A stretch of DNA of 64,000 bases from Planctomycetota bacterium (GTDB lineage: Bacteria; Planctomycetota; UBA1135; GCA-002686595), in contig NYYZ01000029.1 of the NCBI GenBank assembly GCA_002686945.1, positions 124,001 through 188,000 of the forward strand, given 5' to 3'. Of the stretch, positions 17,030-26,190 are shown in pieces. The position numbers and the translations under genes are program-made. Numbering within the stretch: the stretch's first letter is position 1; every line of letters starts with the position of its first letter. The notes beneath the pieces are model-generated. The model was not told where the DNA came from. It searched no databases and was given only the letters and a program-made list of their open reading frames with translations.

Positions 17030-18451
17030 CTAGCGCGGCTTCAGAACCCCGACCATCACGCGTCCACAGTTGGACCCAGGCGCTGGGCCTTCTGCATCGA
17101 AGGAAGGATCTCCCGCCAGGAGACACATCTGCGTGCTGTTGAGAGCGTCCGCCGCGAGACTCTGCATCCAGCGCGGGCCGGCCTGCTCCGGCGCGGCGAG
17201 AGCGATAGGGACGGCGTCGGGATCAGCCCCTGGCCAAAGCAAGAGGGCTGAACCGGAAGCCTCAAGACCGGGGAAAGTCTCGCTGGCCACCAGGGCATCG
17301 GGCTTTTCTCCTCCGAGCAGTGACGCCACAAGAACCCTCAGTCCGAAGCGACCGGACGGAGACTGCTGGGGCCCAGGCGCAGGGACTGCAAGGGCGTCTT
17401 TCTCCAAGTGCGTAGGAGAAAACAGACCAAGGGACCGACGCTGGTGAGGGAAATAGCGAAAGGCCGCACCAAGGACTCCGACGTTGGTTGATGCGCGATC
17501 GGGAGCGCCGATCAGGAGGGTCTTTCCAAGGGCAGAGATCGAGCGCCCGAAGGAGGAGGGAACTCCCGGCTGTGGGAACGGATCGCTGAGCAGGGTGGGC
17601 TGGATCGGTCTCAGACCTGCGCTATAGATCCAGACCTGGCCAGCCCCCTGGGTCCCCTCCCCGTGCGCGTCGGGTGCGGCCACCACCAGATTCACAGCGG
17701 CGCCGGGGGCCAGATCGAGCACCCCGAGCGCGCTCCCAAAGCCCATCCCCGGTCCAGGCCGGGGAGCAGGAATCACACGCCGACCGAGCGAAGTGCAAAG
17801 CAGCAGGACCGCTCCCCCTTGACGCTCCCGATAGCGGGCCAGAGGTGCGCCCATGGCCAGATCGGAGCGGCCATCCCCGTCAAAGTCGCCCACTGCCAGG
17901 GAGGAACCCAAGCGGCCAGGCAAGGACCCTGGGCCCTGCAGCATGTGCGCGGGCTTATCCAGGGACTCGATGCCCCAGACAAACACGCTCCCCGAACCTC
18001 TACCTGAAAGGGGCGAACCGATCAGAAGCTCCGCCGCCGGATCCTCGTCCAACTCACAGATAGACAAGGCCGCGCCGAATTCCAGGGACTCGAACGATGG
18101 ATTATGTTCTGGAGGAAAGACCCGCAGCACCTCACGCACCCCCTCCAGCAAGCCGCCCGGCGCGGCGAGCATCACCAGCACCAGCCCACGGCCACCGGGA
18201 CGCTCGGCCCCGGGTGCGGAAGCGGCGAGATCCTGCCATCCGTCCCCGTCAAAATCTCCCAAGGCCAGGGCCTGTCCCAGTCGGGCACCCGGAGACAGTT
18301 CAGGAAGAGCAAGCGCCGACCAGATCAGCTGCAGGTTCTCAGACACTTCGCCCGATTGACTCGCACCCTCCTGGCCCAAGGGTGCCGCGAGAACCGACAC
18401 CGCAGCCCCCAAGACGAGCTTCGGTGCAAAAAGCAATAGGGCAAGACTCAT
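17030..18451 (-). CDS. Secreted FG-GAP beta-propeller protein
   Basis: This 473-residue protein has a signal peptide (to about residue 22) followed by roughly six or seven FG-GAP repeats of the integrin-alpha type, such as LGQALALGDFDGDGWQDL, FGAALSICELDEDPAAELL and LGSSLAVGDFDGDGRSDLAM. Each is followed by a short GAP/GSP/AAP turn. At least two repeats keep a full Ca-binding DxDGDGxxD loop; others are degenerate. This predicts a seven-bladed propeller at the cell surface or secreted, acting in adhesion or binding. There is no additional catalytic domain. The gene is convergent with the small membrane protein gene (14-base gap) and divergent from comM. Confidence 0.85.
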   Translation of the reverse strand: MSLALLLFAPKLVLGAAVSVLAAPLGQEGASQSGEVSENLQLIWSALALPELSPGARLGQALALGDFDGDGWQDLAASAPGAERPGGRGLVLVMLAAPGGLLEGVREVLRVFPPEHNPSFESLEFGAALSICELDEDPAAELLIGSPLSGRGSGSVFVWGIESLDKPAHMLQGPGSLPGRLGSSLAVGDFDGDGRSDLAMGAPLARYRERQGGAVLLLCTSLGRRVIPAPRPGPGMGFGSALGVLDLAPGAAVNLVVAAPDAHGEGTQGAGQVWIYSAGLRPIQPTLLSDPFPQPGVPSSFGRSISALGKTLLIGAPDRASTNVGVLGAAFRYFPHQRRSLGLFSPTHLEKDALAVPAPGPQQSPSGRFGLRVLVASLLGGEKPDALVASETFPGLEASGSALLLWPGADPDAVPIALAAPEQAGPRWMQSLAADALNSTQMCLLAGDPSFDAEGPAPGSNCGRVMVGVLKPR

Positions 18452-18629
18452 GATCGACGCGTCTACGACACCGAAGCACAGTAGCGTCTTGGTGCCACAG
18501 AATCTCCCTCAAGACCTTTCCTGAAGCCCAAATGCCCGGCTTGTGGACCCTGGATCTGCAATCCATCCTGCAAGTCCAGCGAACTGCAGTTTCCTTGCAG
18601 CAGGAGCCTTCGGTCTCCCCGCTAAGCGC
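18452..18629. promoter_or_regulatory. Divergent intergenic region, FG-GAP gene and comM
   Basis: These 178 bases separate two divergent starts and should carry their promoters. I found no tRNA-like or other RNA structure and no clear promoter boxes. The comM start is uncertain, so part of this region could be coding. Confidence 0.35.
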
Positions 18630-20222
18630 ATGAAACCCGAACCTGGATATTCCGTTCTTGATCCTGTGAGGGTGATACGTGGAAACGGCGCATGTCTCGA
18701 AGGGGGCCTGGCCAGCCTTGTGGCTGTGGAGGCTCGCTTCAAGAGTGCTGACCGAGGGGGAACGCGCATCATTCTCACCGGCTTGCCGGACAACATCCTG
18801 CGCGAGACCCGGGCCCGTCTGCCTGCGGCCCTTGGGCAGGGTGGGGTTCATCTACCCATCGGCGAGCTGTTTATCAATCTGGCGCCCGCTACCCGCCCCA
18901 AGGCGGGGGGACTCTTGGATCTTGCCCTGGCACTGACCATCGCCGGGGCCCTGGGGTTGATCGCGGTGACAGAGTTGGAGCGCACCCTGTGCCTGGGAGA
19001 ATTGGACCTGGGGGGTGGTGTGCGGCCTTGCGCAGGAGGACTGTACGCCGCCCGCGCGGCAGTAGCGGCGGGGCTGACCCAGGTGATTGCGCCAACTGAA
19101 ACTGCCGGACGCTGCGCCTGGATTGCGGGACTCAAGGTCATCCCCGTCGAGACCTTGGGAGACGCCCTCGACCATCTGGCCGATGTGCGCCGCATCAAGC
19201 CCCTGCGACACAGACCCCCACCCACTCCCGCCGTCTCCCCCGAAGGTTCCCTGGACGAAGTGCGCGGCCAGGCAGAAGCAAAGGAGGCCTTGGCACTCTC
19301 CGCGGCGGGAGGCCATCCGCTCCTGATGGTGGGACCACCGGGAGCGGGGAAGAGCCTCCTGGCCCGTCGGCTGGCGCGCCTCTTGCCGCCACTATCTCTA
19401 CCCGAACGACTCGATCTCTTGGCCCGCGCAGACTGCGAGCCCCTGAATCATCCCTCAGCCAGCGGTCCCAATCCAATCCAAGCGCGACCCTTCCGCGCCC
19501 CGCACCACACCACATCCCATGCGGGTCTGGTAGGCGGCGGTCGTGAAGCGGGAGCTGGCGAGGTCAGTCTCAGTCACAGGGGAGTGCTTTTTCTGGACGA
19601 ACTGCCGGAATTCAAGCGCGACGCACTCGAAGCCCTGCGGGAACCTATGGAGACCGGACGCATCCTTATCTCACGCGCGTCCGTGCGGATTGAACACCCG
19701 GCACGCTTCCTGCTCGTGGCTGCCATGAATCCGTGCCCTTGCGGATACCAGGGGCACCCACGGCGGCGCTGTTCCTGTGGGAACGGCGCTATCCAGCGCT
19801 ATCAGAACCGCATCAGCGGGCCGCTCTTTGATCGCCTGGATCTGGTGGTGCAACTGGCACCATCCAGTTTGGACGATCTGGCGGGTACTACTGTTTCCGG
19901 ACCCCGGGAAGCGGAGTTGCTGGAGCGCATGACACTTGCCCGAAAAATGCGCAGGGTGCGACGGCAGAAGTTGGCCAACGCGCGGCTGGGAGCTACGGAA
20001 TTGGACCGGTGGGTGCCCGTGCGAGGTCCCTTGGGCAAACTGCTGGCGCGTGCGGCCAACGAGCGGGCCCTCAGCGCCCGAGCGATCCAATCCGTACGTC
20101 GGGTGGCGCGCACGGTGGCGGATCTTGAGGGCTGCGATGAATGCAAAGCCGAGCACCTGGCCCTGGCCCTGCTCCACAGGCCTCGGGATCCCTGTCCCCT
20201 GCCCCAGACGCAGATGCGTTGA
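18630..20222 (+). CDS. comM: YifB/ComM family Mg-chelatase-like AAA+ ATPase
   Basis: ComM is a hexameric helicase that promotes branch migration when transformed DNA integrates. The protein has the N-terminal ChlI-like domain (TGLPDNILRETRARL), Walker A GPPGAGKS near residue 233, RPFRAPHHTTSHAGLVGGG, Walker B-like GVLFLDELPEF near residue 320, the signature AAMNPCPCGYQGHP with a Cys-rich loop (CSCG), and a C-terminal Mg-chelatase domain. The frame is open upstream to 18543. ATG at 18630 gives 530 residues, slightly longer than typical; GTG at 18666 or 18672 would match family length better. With comEC and the pilus genes in this window it is consistent with natural competence. Confidence 0.9.
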   Translation: MKPEPGYSVLDPVRVIRGNGACLEGGLASLVAVEARFKSADRGGTRIILTGLPDNILRETRARLPAALGQGGVHLPIGELFINLAPATRPKAGGLLDLALALTIAGALGLIAVTELERTLCLGELDLGGGVRPCAGGLYAARAAVAAGLTQVIAPTETAGRCAWIAGLKVIPVETLGDALDHLADVRRIKPLRHRPPPTPAVSPEGSLDEVRGQAEAKEALALSAAGGHPLLMVGPPGAGKSLLARRLARLLPPLSLPERLDLLARADCEPLNHPSASGPNPIQARPFRAPHHTTSHAGLVGGGREAGAGEVSLSHRGVLFLDELPEFKRDALEALREPMETGRILISRASVRIEHPARFLLVAAMNPCPCGYQGHPRRRCSCGNGAIQRYQNRISGPLFDRLDLVVQLAPSSLDDLAGTTVSGPREAELLERMTLARKMRRVRRQKLANARLGATELDRWVPVRGPLGKLLARAANERALSARAIQSVRRVARTVADLEGCDECKAEHLALALLHRPRDPCPLPQTQMR

Positions 20223-20243
20223 CGCCAAACGAGACGAACAACC

Positions 20244-21518
20244 CTACTCGTGGCGCAGGGCTTCCACCGGGTCCATGTTCGCCGCGCGCCAGGCCGGATA
20301 GAGACCAAAAACCACGCCGATGCCCACGGAAATACCAAAGGCCAGGGCCGGGGCTTGTGGTGTGACAATGGTTGGCATGTCCGCCGTGGCTTCCACGATA
20401 GCTGGAATAATCAGCCCGAGCGCCACGCCTGCCAGTCCGCCGCAGCCCGAGAGCACTGTTGTTTCGACCAGGAACTGGATCACGATGTCCTTGCGCTTGG
20501 CTCCCAGAGCCCGGCGAATGCCTATCTCCCGTGTGCGCTCGGTGACCGTGGCCAGCATTACATTCATGATGCCGATCCCCCCCACCAAGAGGCTGATGCC
20601 TGCTATGGAACCCAGCACGATGTTGAAAATGCGCTTGGTCTCTTCTGCCCGCAAGAGCAACTCAAGAGGCACGATCACTTCCCAGTCCTTGTCATTGTGC
20701 TCGCGAATGAGCATGGCGCGGCAGGCGTCCGCAATCATGGGCACATCGGCGGCCTTACGCACATCGACTATGATCTCGTGGAGTTCAACTTCGGTGATGT
20801 CTCGACTGCCGCTACGCATCTTGACCTGGGTAGTACCGAACATGCGACGCCCGGCAGAAAGGGGCAAGAAGAGGTCTCCCCCGACCTCGGTGCTGGAGTC
20901 AATACTCACTTGACCGACAGGCCCGCGCGGAAGGACCACGCCCACCACCTCCAGATACTCGCCTCCGATGCGAATCGACTCGCCCACAGGCGAACTGAAT
21001 GGGAACAAGTGCCTGGCGACCTCATAGGAAAGCACGCAAGCGGGTTCTTCAAGAGACTCATCGAGCTCTGACAGAAAGCGCCCCTCATAAATCACGCGCC
21101 CCGTGGCCTCCCTGTAATCCGAGCGAGTGCAAAGCACCCGGGGACGACAGACCCGAGTCCCTTTGCGCACCTCCTCGGGCACTTGCATCACTGGGATCAC
21201 CGATCGCACTCCGGGGTAGGTGTTCTCAATACGCAGGCGGTCGGAATCGGTCAGTCCATATGCCAGGACACGCACATCCTGGTTGGACTGCTGGTCTTCT
21301 GGGGGCTTGACCGAGCGCAGGATCACATTCTGACTGCCCAACTGACGAATTTGCTCCTGAGCAGATTCGCTTGCACCCTCCCCCACTGCCAGCATGGCAA
21401 TCACGCTGGCGACTCCGAACAGCACACCTAGAGTAGTCAGGAAAGCTCGCAACTTGTGCAACAGGAGACTGCTGATGCCCAGACGAACAGTACGCAAGAA
21501 CGGTGACCGAATAATCAT
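20244..21518 (-). CDS. MacB/FtsX-type ABC transporter permease
   Basis: This 424-residue protein has the MacB layout: one N-terminal membrane segment (about 20-45), a large periplasmic MacB_PCD domain (about 50-280), then three C-terminal FtsX membrane segments with IGIMNVMLATVTERTREIGIRR near residue 315, the conserved cytoplasmic coupling loop. MacB-type permeases do not carry substrate through a channel in the membrane. They use ATP to drive substrates from the periplasm out through a TolC-type duct. It is the last gene of a four-gene unit (TolC, fusion protein, ATPase, permease), and its ATG overlaps the ATPase stop (21515-21518). Confidence 0.92.
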   Translation of the reverse strand: MIIRSPFLRTVRLGISSLLLHKLRAFLTTLGVLFGVASVIAMLAVGEGASESAQEQIRQLGSQNVILRSVKPPEDQQSNQDVRVLAYGLTDSDRLRIENTYPGVRSVIPVMQVPEEVRKGTRVCRPRVLCTRSDYREATGRVIYEGRFLSELDESLEEPACVLSYEVARHLFPFSSPVGESIRIGGEYLEVVGVVLPRGPVGQVSIDSSTEVGGDLFLPLSAGRRMFGTTQVKMRSGSRDITEVELHEIIVDVRKAADVPMIADACRAMLIREHNDKDWEVIVPLELLLRAEETKRIFNIVLGSIAGISLLVGGIGIMNVMLATVTERTREIGIRRALGAKRKDIVIQFLVETTVLSGCGGLAGVALGLIIPAIVEATADMPTIVTPQAPALAFGISVGIGVVFGLYPAWRAANMDPVEALRHE

Positions 21519-22225
21519 GAGCTACGGTTCTCCACAACCTCGTCTATGCGCCCGTCGACAAGTTTCATAGTGAGCTCGGCCCGGAGGCCGATACTGCGCT
21601 CGTGGGTCACCAGCAAGATCGTCTTGCCCTCGGCATGCAGTTCGTCGAAGACCTCGAGGATTTCCTCAGCGGTCTTGGAATCCAGATTACCCGTGGCCTC
21701 ATCCGCAAGAATCAGATCCGGATCGTTGATCAGGGCGCGAGCGATGGCCACCCGCTGCTGCTGGCCGCCGGAGAGTTCCGGGGGCCGGTGTCCAGTACGA
21801 CCTCCAAGGCCCACGCGCTCGGCGAGGTCCTTGGCCCGATCCAAAGCCCAGGCGGGCCACTCATCCCGGTACATGACGGGCACCAGAATGTTCTCAAGCA
21901 CGTCCAATTGGGGTATCAGATTGTAGCTTTGAAAGACAAAACCCAACCGCGCACCACGCAGTTCGCTGAGCTGATCGTCATCCAGAGTCGACACGGGACT
22001 GCCGCCCACCAGGTACTCCCCCTCTGTAGGCCGATCGATACAACCCAAAATGTTCAACAGAGTGCTCTTGCCGCTGCCAGAGCTACCCATGATCGACCAG
22101 TACTCACCCCGACCAAACTGATGGGTAATACCATCGAGAGCAGCCACTTCGGTACTCCCCATTTGGTAGACGCGCCGCACATTTACAAGTTCGGCCGCCA
22201 CCTCGGTTTGAGTTTGCGGGGTCAC
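21515..22225 (-). CDS. MacB/LolD-type ABC transporter ATPase
   Basis: This 236-residue protein contains all ABC ATPase motifs: Walker A GSSGSGKSTLLNILG near residue 50, a Q-loop in VFQSYNLIPQLDVLENI, signature LSGGQQQRVAIARAL near 150, Walker B LILADEATGNLDS near 173, and a His-switch in LLVTHERSIG. VYQMGSTEVAALDGI and NLDSKT are typical of the MacB/LolD/FtsE branch. In this operon the ATPase and permease are separate proteins, unlike fused Escherichia coli MacB. Both ends overlap neighbours by four bases (22222-22225 with the fusion protein, 21515-21518 with the permease). Confidence 0.94.
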   Translation of the reverse strand: MTPQTQTEVAAELVNVRRVYQMGSTEVAALDGITHQFGRGEYWSIMGSSGSGKSTLLNILGCIDRPTEGEYLVGGSPVSTLDDDQLSELRGARLGFVFQSYNLIPQLDVLENILVPVMYRDEWPAWALDRAKDLAERVGLGGRTGHRPPELSGGQQQRVAIARALINDPDLILADEATGNLDSKTAEEILEVFDELHAEGKTILLVTHERSIGLRAELTMKLVDGRIDEVVENRSS

Positions 22226-24138
22226 TCTCCGCCCTTGCCCGGAGTCGCTCCGGAGCGCCCCCCTGAAGATGGGCGTCCAGAGGAAGAGGAATGTCCGCTG
22301 GAACCTCCTTGTGCACCGCCACCGGCCTGACTGCGGCCTGACCTGCCTCCATCGGAGCGGCCGCCGCCGGGTCGCTGGCCACGAGCGGACCCTGCGCCAC
22401 CTTCACGTGATCGACCTGCGCCGGGTCGACCGTGTCCAGAGGAGCCCGATTCGGCGCCGCCTGAAGACGTGCCACCACTTCCCCATGCAGCGCCCGCAGC
22501 AGGAGTGGTACCCGAATTGGAAGCGCCCGCACCCGGGTAGCCATCACGAGAGCTGCCTCGAGCGTTGGGAGCACCTCCCAAAGCATCCGGTGCAACACGC
22601 TCTGCCCGGGGTCCGTCCTCGGGAGCACCCGGGGAAGCACCCTCTGGCTTGAAGTCAGGAGGAGGCGCGAGCAAGACCACATCCCCTTGCGACAGCCCCG
22701 CGACAAGAGTCACGAACTGAGCGTTGTCCGGGCCCACCTCAACCACCCGGCGCGTGATTTCGCCAGCTTGACTCTGGAAGACCACCGTCTCGCGTCCATC
22801 AAAGAAAACACACTGACGGGGAACAAAGAGCACGTCCTCCAGGTCCTCCACAAGGATCTCGACATTACAGGACATTCCCGGACGCATCTCCGCATTGCCT
22901 CCGTCAATCGCGATCAAGGAGCGGTAGACCCTTTGATTGGGATTTGACCAATAAGAGCCCGAGTCCGGTAGCTGTGCTACAAAGTCCACCCGGCCTTCGA
23001 ACATTTGCCCCGGCAGAGCATCCACGCGGATCAAGCACTTCTGCCCCACCTGCACCTTCTTCAAGCTGGTTTCGTGCAATTTGGCCTCAGCAATCATGCC
23101 ACCCGCCTGGGGAATCGAAATGATGTCCTGACGCTCACGCACCTGAGTGCCCTCATCGATTGGATCGCCACTGCCCCAGCGACTCCTCTCCCGTGCATAG
23201 ACCAGGATACCGTTCACTGGCGAGTAGAGCTTGGCCTTGCCCACCTGTTCCCCGATCTTGATCAACTTGTCTTGTTCACGGGCCAGAGTAAAGCGCGCAG
23301 AGTCCATGTCTGCCTGAAAGTCCGCCAATCGGGCACGGGCCTGACGCTCGGTTTTTTGCAGGTCACGCTTGCGGGTTTCAATGGCCTGACGCAGTTCCTC
23401 AAGGCGACGCTCATGGTCGTACTGCAGGGTCAGAGATTTTTCCCGATCTGCTTGCCCCTTGGCGATGCGGGCCCGCTCATAGGCCAACTCGTCCTGCTCA
23501 AGATCATTCTGAGCAGCAAAGTCGTTATCGACCAGTTCCCTGGTGAATTCCAGTTCTTTCTTGGCCTGTGCCAGTTCCTGCTCACGCAGAAGAATGTCCT
23601 CGTCGAGTCCCTGGATTTTGTGCTGCCACTCGCTGACCGCGCTGCCTGGGGCGTCATCGGCCCCTGACTGATCGCGGCCCACGTACTTCTCAAGATCCAT
23701 CTCAGCGAAGCGCAGTTGCAACTGGGCCTCAGCCATGTCGGTCAGGTTCTGGATTTCCTGAATCGCGAATTGCTCTTCGGCCTTGGTCAGACCAGCCCGC
23801 GCGCGATTGACAGTAATTTCCTGCTCGACACCGCGGTCCACCAGTTCGCTGACATCCAGTTCGCAGACCAGGTCGCCAACCTTGACCATCTTGCCTTCTT
23901 CTTCAAGGAAGAGAATCGTGCCGCCGCGCTCGATTTCACAGCGCAGGACTGCGGCATTACTGGCCTCCAGATTGGCACGCACGGTCTCACTGATGCGGAG
24001 GGCACCACTTCGAACCTGGGCGCCCTCGATCTCAGCGGTCTCTTCGCCCTGCAGCCAGCCCAATTCAACGATTCCATAACCGAGGCCAACGACCGTGCCG
24101 AGCCCAATCAGAGACATGGGGAGGATTCCGTACTTCAC
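22222..24138 (-). CDS. HlyD/MacA-type membrane fusion protein with long Gly/Ser-rich tail
   Basis: The first roughly 500 of 638 residues form a periplasmic adaptor: N-terminal membrane anchor (to about residue 24), biotinyl-lipoyl half-motifs, a long alpha-helical hairpin (about 110-320) rich in Glu, Lys, Arg and Leu, and beta-barrel and membrane-proximal regions (KVQVGQKCLIRVDALPGQ near 385). It would link the MacB-like permease to the TolC protein. Unusually, residues about 499-638 are a low-complexity tail very rich in Gly and Ser with scattered Arg, Pro and Gln, absent from ordinary MacA/HlyD proteins. The stop overlaps the ATPase start by four bases. The base pattern of the tail is GC-rich but stays in frame, so it is probably translated. 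Confidence 0.88.
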   Translation of the reverse strand: MKYGILPMSLIGLGTVVGLGYGIVELGWLQGEETAEIEGAQVRSGALRISETVRANLEASNAAVLRCEIERGGTILFLEEEGKMVKVGDLVCELDVSELVDRGVEQEITVNRARAGLTKAEEQFAIQEIQNLTDMAEAQLQLRFAEMDLEKYVGRDQSGADDAPGSAVSEWQHKIQGLDEDILLREQELAQAKKELEFTRELVDNDFAAQNDLEQDELAYERARIAKGQADREKSLTLQYDHERRLEELRQAIETRKRDLQKTERQARARLADFQADMDSARFTLAREQDKLIKIGEQVGKAKLYSPVNGILVYARERSRWGSGDPIDEGTQVRERQDIISIPQAGGMIAEAKLHETSLKKVQVGQKCLIRVDALPGQMFEGRVDFVAQLPDSGSYWSNPNQRVYRSLIAIDGGNAEMRPGMSCNVEILVEDLEDVLFVPRQCVFFDGRETVVFQSQAGEITRRVVEVGPDNAQFVTLVAGLSQGDVVLLAPPPDFKPEGASPGAPEDGPRAERVAPDALGGAPNARGSSRDGYPGAGASNSGTTPAAGAAWGSGGTSSGGAESGSSGHGRPGAGRSREGGAGSARGQRPGGGRSDGGRSGRSQAGGGAQGGSSGHSSSSGRPSSGGRSGATPGKGGE

Positions 24139-24230
24139 GCTTCTTTCTCCTTCATCATGTTTCCTGTTCTCGGTTGCTGGTTTTCATTCTTGCGGCCCGA
24201 TCTACGGCAGGAGGTAGGTCATCCTACCAA

Positions 24231-25967
24231 CTATTGAGTGTGGCCCCCGCGGGTATAAGAGCTCTGTGGTGCTTGTACGTCCATGAGCGACGGTGATCCC
24301 GCAACATTCACCGCGGGGCGAACTCTCGCACGGCTCATGCCTGTCAACCTCTCCAATGAAACCGGGTCCAGGCTGATTCCCTCCTCGTCCACTCGCAGGG
24401 CCTCCAGATCCAAGTACAAACTCAGGCGCGAGAGGCTGTAATCCACGAGGGCTGCGGCGCGACTATTGCGGGCTTGACGCAGGTCCTCCTCCGCGTCGAG
24501 CACATCCCGGGTGCTGGCCTTGCCATGGTCCAGATTCAAACGCGAACTCTGCACCCGACGCGTGGCGAGGACCACTGCCCCCTCCTGCAGCTTCCAGGTC
24601 TGATGTGCATTGCGAGTCTGGCGGAGAGCATCGCGTACATCCACCACAATGCCGTCTGCTTCAGCCTGCACCGAGCGCCGTCGCGAGTCCAGACTGATCT
24701 GAGCCGAGCGCAGGGCGTTGCGCTCGGGAATTCGATCCCAAGGCAGGTCATAGGAAAAGCCCAGACTCCAGCCGGTGGTACGCCAATCGTATTTGAGGGC
24801 CTTGTCGCTGGCAGAGGGAGCGGCGATCGAAGCCTCGAGATCAAGCCCCGCAAGCAGAGCATCCTCGGCCAGAAGCGCACCGCGCAGGCTGTCCTCCAGC
24901 TGATCGAGGGAAGTCCGGAAATCCAAACGCTGTTCAAGGGCCAGGTCAACCGCACGGTCCAAGTCCATGTCAGCCAACAGATCGTCCTCCCCTGAAAGGA
25001 GTTCAAATTCAGTGCGATCCAATGGCAGTTCGACATCGATCGGCAAACCAAGGAACAACATCAGATCGTCCTTGCTCCGCTCCAACCGCGCCCGTTGGAC
25101 AATCAACTGATTCTCGGAACGTAATTCATCCTGCAGGGCCTGATCGGCTTCAATGCGCGAGAGACGACCTGAGGCGGCCATGGCTTCATTACGCCGGCGC
25201 AGGGCGACCAGGTTCTGGTAATTCGATTCCTGGTTCTCCAACTCGTTTATGGTTTGCAGGAGCGAATACAATCGGCCGGCCACATCCACCGCATACTGCC
25301 GCCGAAAGCGTTCGAATGAACGCACCTGATAGACCAGATTGCGCTCGGCTTGGGTCAGGGGCTCCAGGGTCACTCGTCGACCCGCCCCGCGCAGTAGCGG
25401 TTGGGTGATGGACAAAGACAAATCGTTACTCAGGGACCAACCGTCCCCGGTGGAAACGAAACGCAACAACGAACTTCCGATGGATGTCACTATCCGCGCC
25501 CCGCTGCCCAGCACCCGGGTCAAACCCAGGTCCAGAGAGGCTGATGCCTCATTGCTGTCGTTGCCAGTGCCGTCCATGTTTGCAGCACCGCCCGCAGAGA
25601 CCAACCAAGTATGGCGCCATCGCTCCAGGGAAAGGTCCAGGGCGGCCAGATAGAGAGACTCTTTTTCGGTCTGGAAAGTACGGGAATTACTCGCAGCGAT
25701 GGAGAGCAGTTCGCGCAGGCCCACCGGCACAATCTCCAACTCTTCTCCGGCCAGAATGCGCTGACGCAAGGTGACCTCCGCAGGCTCCAAGCGGAAGCTG
25801 CCCAGCTCTCCAAAGAGACTTGCCCGAGCCTCCGCGAGGATCTGGTAGGAGTCTTCATCTGCCTCCTGCGCCCAGGATTCGGCGCTGCGGCAGCCGGTCA
25901 ACAGACCGATTCCCAACAGCCCAAGGCCCGCGCAAGCAGGCAATCGAGAGGTATTGCCCCCCCACAT
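24231..25967 (-). CDS. TolC-family outer membrane efflux lipoprotein
   Basis: ATG at 25967 puts a lipoprotein signal at the N-terminus (lipobox LLTGC near residue 28) and gives 578 residues; a start at 26018 is also in frame. The mature part contains two OEP repeats of long amphipathic helices, with patterns such as SLSITQPLLRGAGRRVT (near residue 200) and LGFSYDLPWDRIPERNALR (near 415), typical of TolC/CusC/OprM channels. Acylation is common in the OprM branch. It heads the four-gene exporter unit, 92 bases before the fusion protein, and would supply the outer-membrane duct. Confidence 0.9.
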   Translation of the reverse strand: MWGGNTSRLPACAGLGLLGIGLLTGCRSAESWAQEADEDSYQILAEARASLFGELGSFRLEPAEVTLRQRILAGEELEIVPVGLRELLSIAASNSRTFQTEKESLYLAALDLSLERWRHTWLVSAGGAANMDGTGNDSNEASASLDLGLTRVLGSGARIVTSIGSSLLRFVSTGDGWSLSNDLSLSITQPLLRGAGRRVTLEPLTQAERNLVYQVRSFERFRRQYAVDVAGRLYSLLQTINELENQESNYQNLVALRRRNEAMAASGRLSRIEADQALQDELRSENQLIVQRARLERSKDDLMLFLGLPIDVELPLDRTEFELLSGEDDLLADMDLDRAVDLALEQRLDFRTSLDQLEDSLRGALLAEDALLAGLDLEASIAAPSASDKALKYDWRTTGWSLGFSYDLPWDRIPERNALRSAQISLDSRRRSVQAEADGIVVDVRDALRQTRNAHQTWKLQEGAVVLATRRVQSSRLNLDHGKASTRDVLDAEEDLRQARNSRAAALVDYSLSRLSLYLDLEALRVDEEGISLDPVSLERLTGMSRARVRPAVNVAGSPSLMDVQAPQSSYTRGGHTQ

Positions 25968-26190
25968 GAGCCAGTGGCCCGCCGGAGAGGAATCTAGATG
26001 AAGCTGGCAATTGGACACGGGAGCACTCTGCAGTACCCAGGGTAGCCTCCGAAGACCGAGTTACCGCCAGGAGTTACCCACTCTGAACGCAATCAGGTGG
26101 CTTCGGGGCCTGCGGTGCTGCCAAGCGGGGAGAATCCAGGGCCCAGAAAGCCAAACAACCCAGCCAGGTGAGCCTCCTCTGAACTCCTGA

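Noticed and set aside
18452-18629. Possible tRNA or small RNA upstream of comM
   Set aside because: No cloverleaf arms or T-loop motif could be found on either strand.
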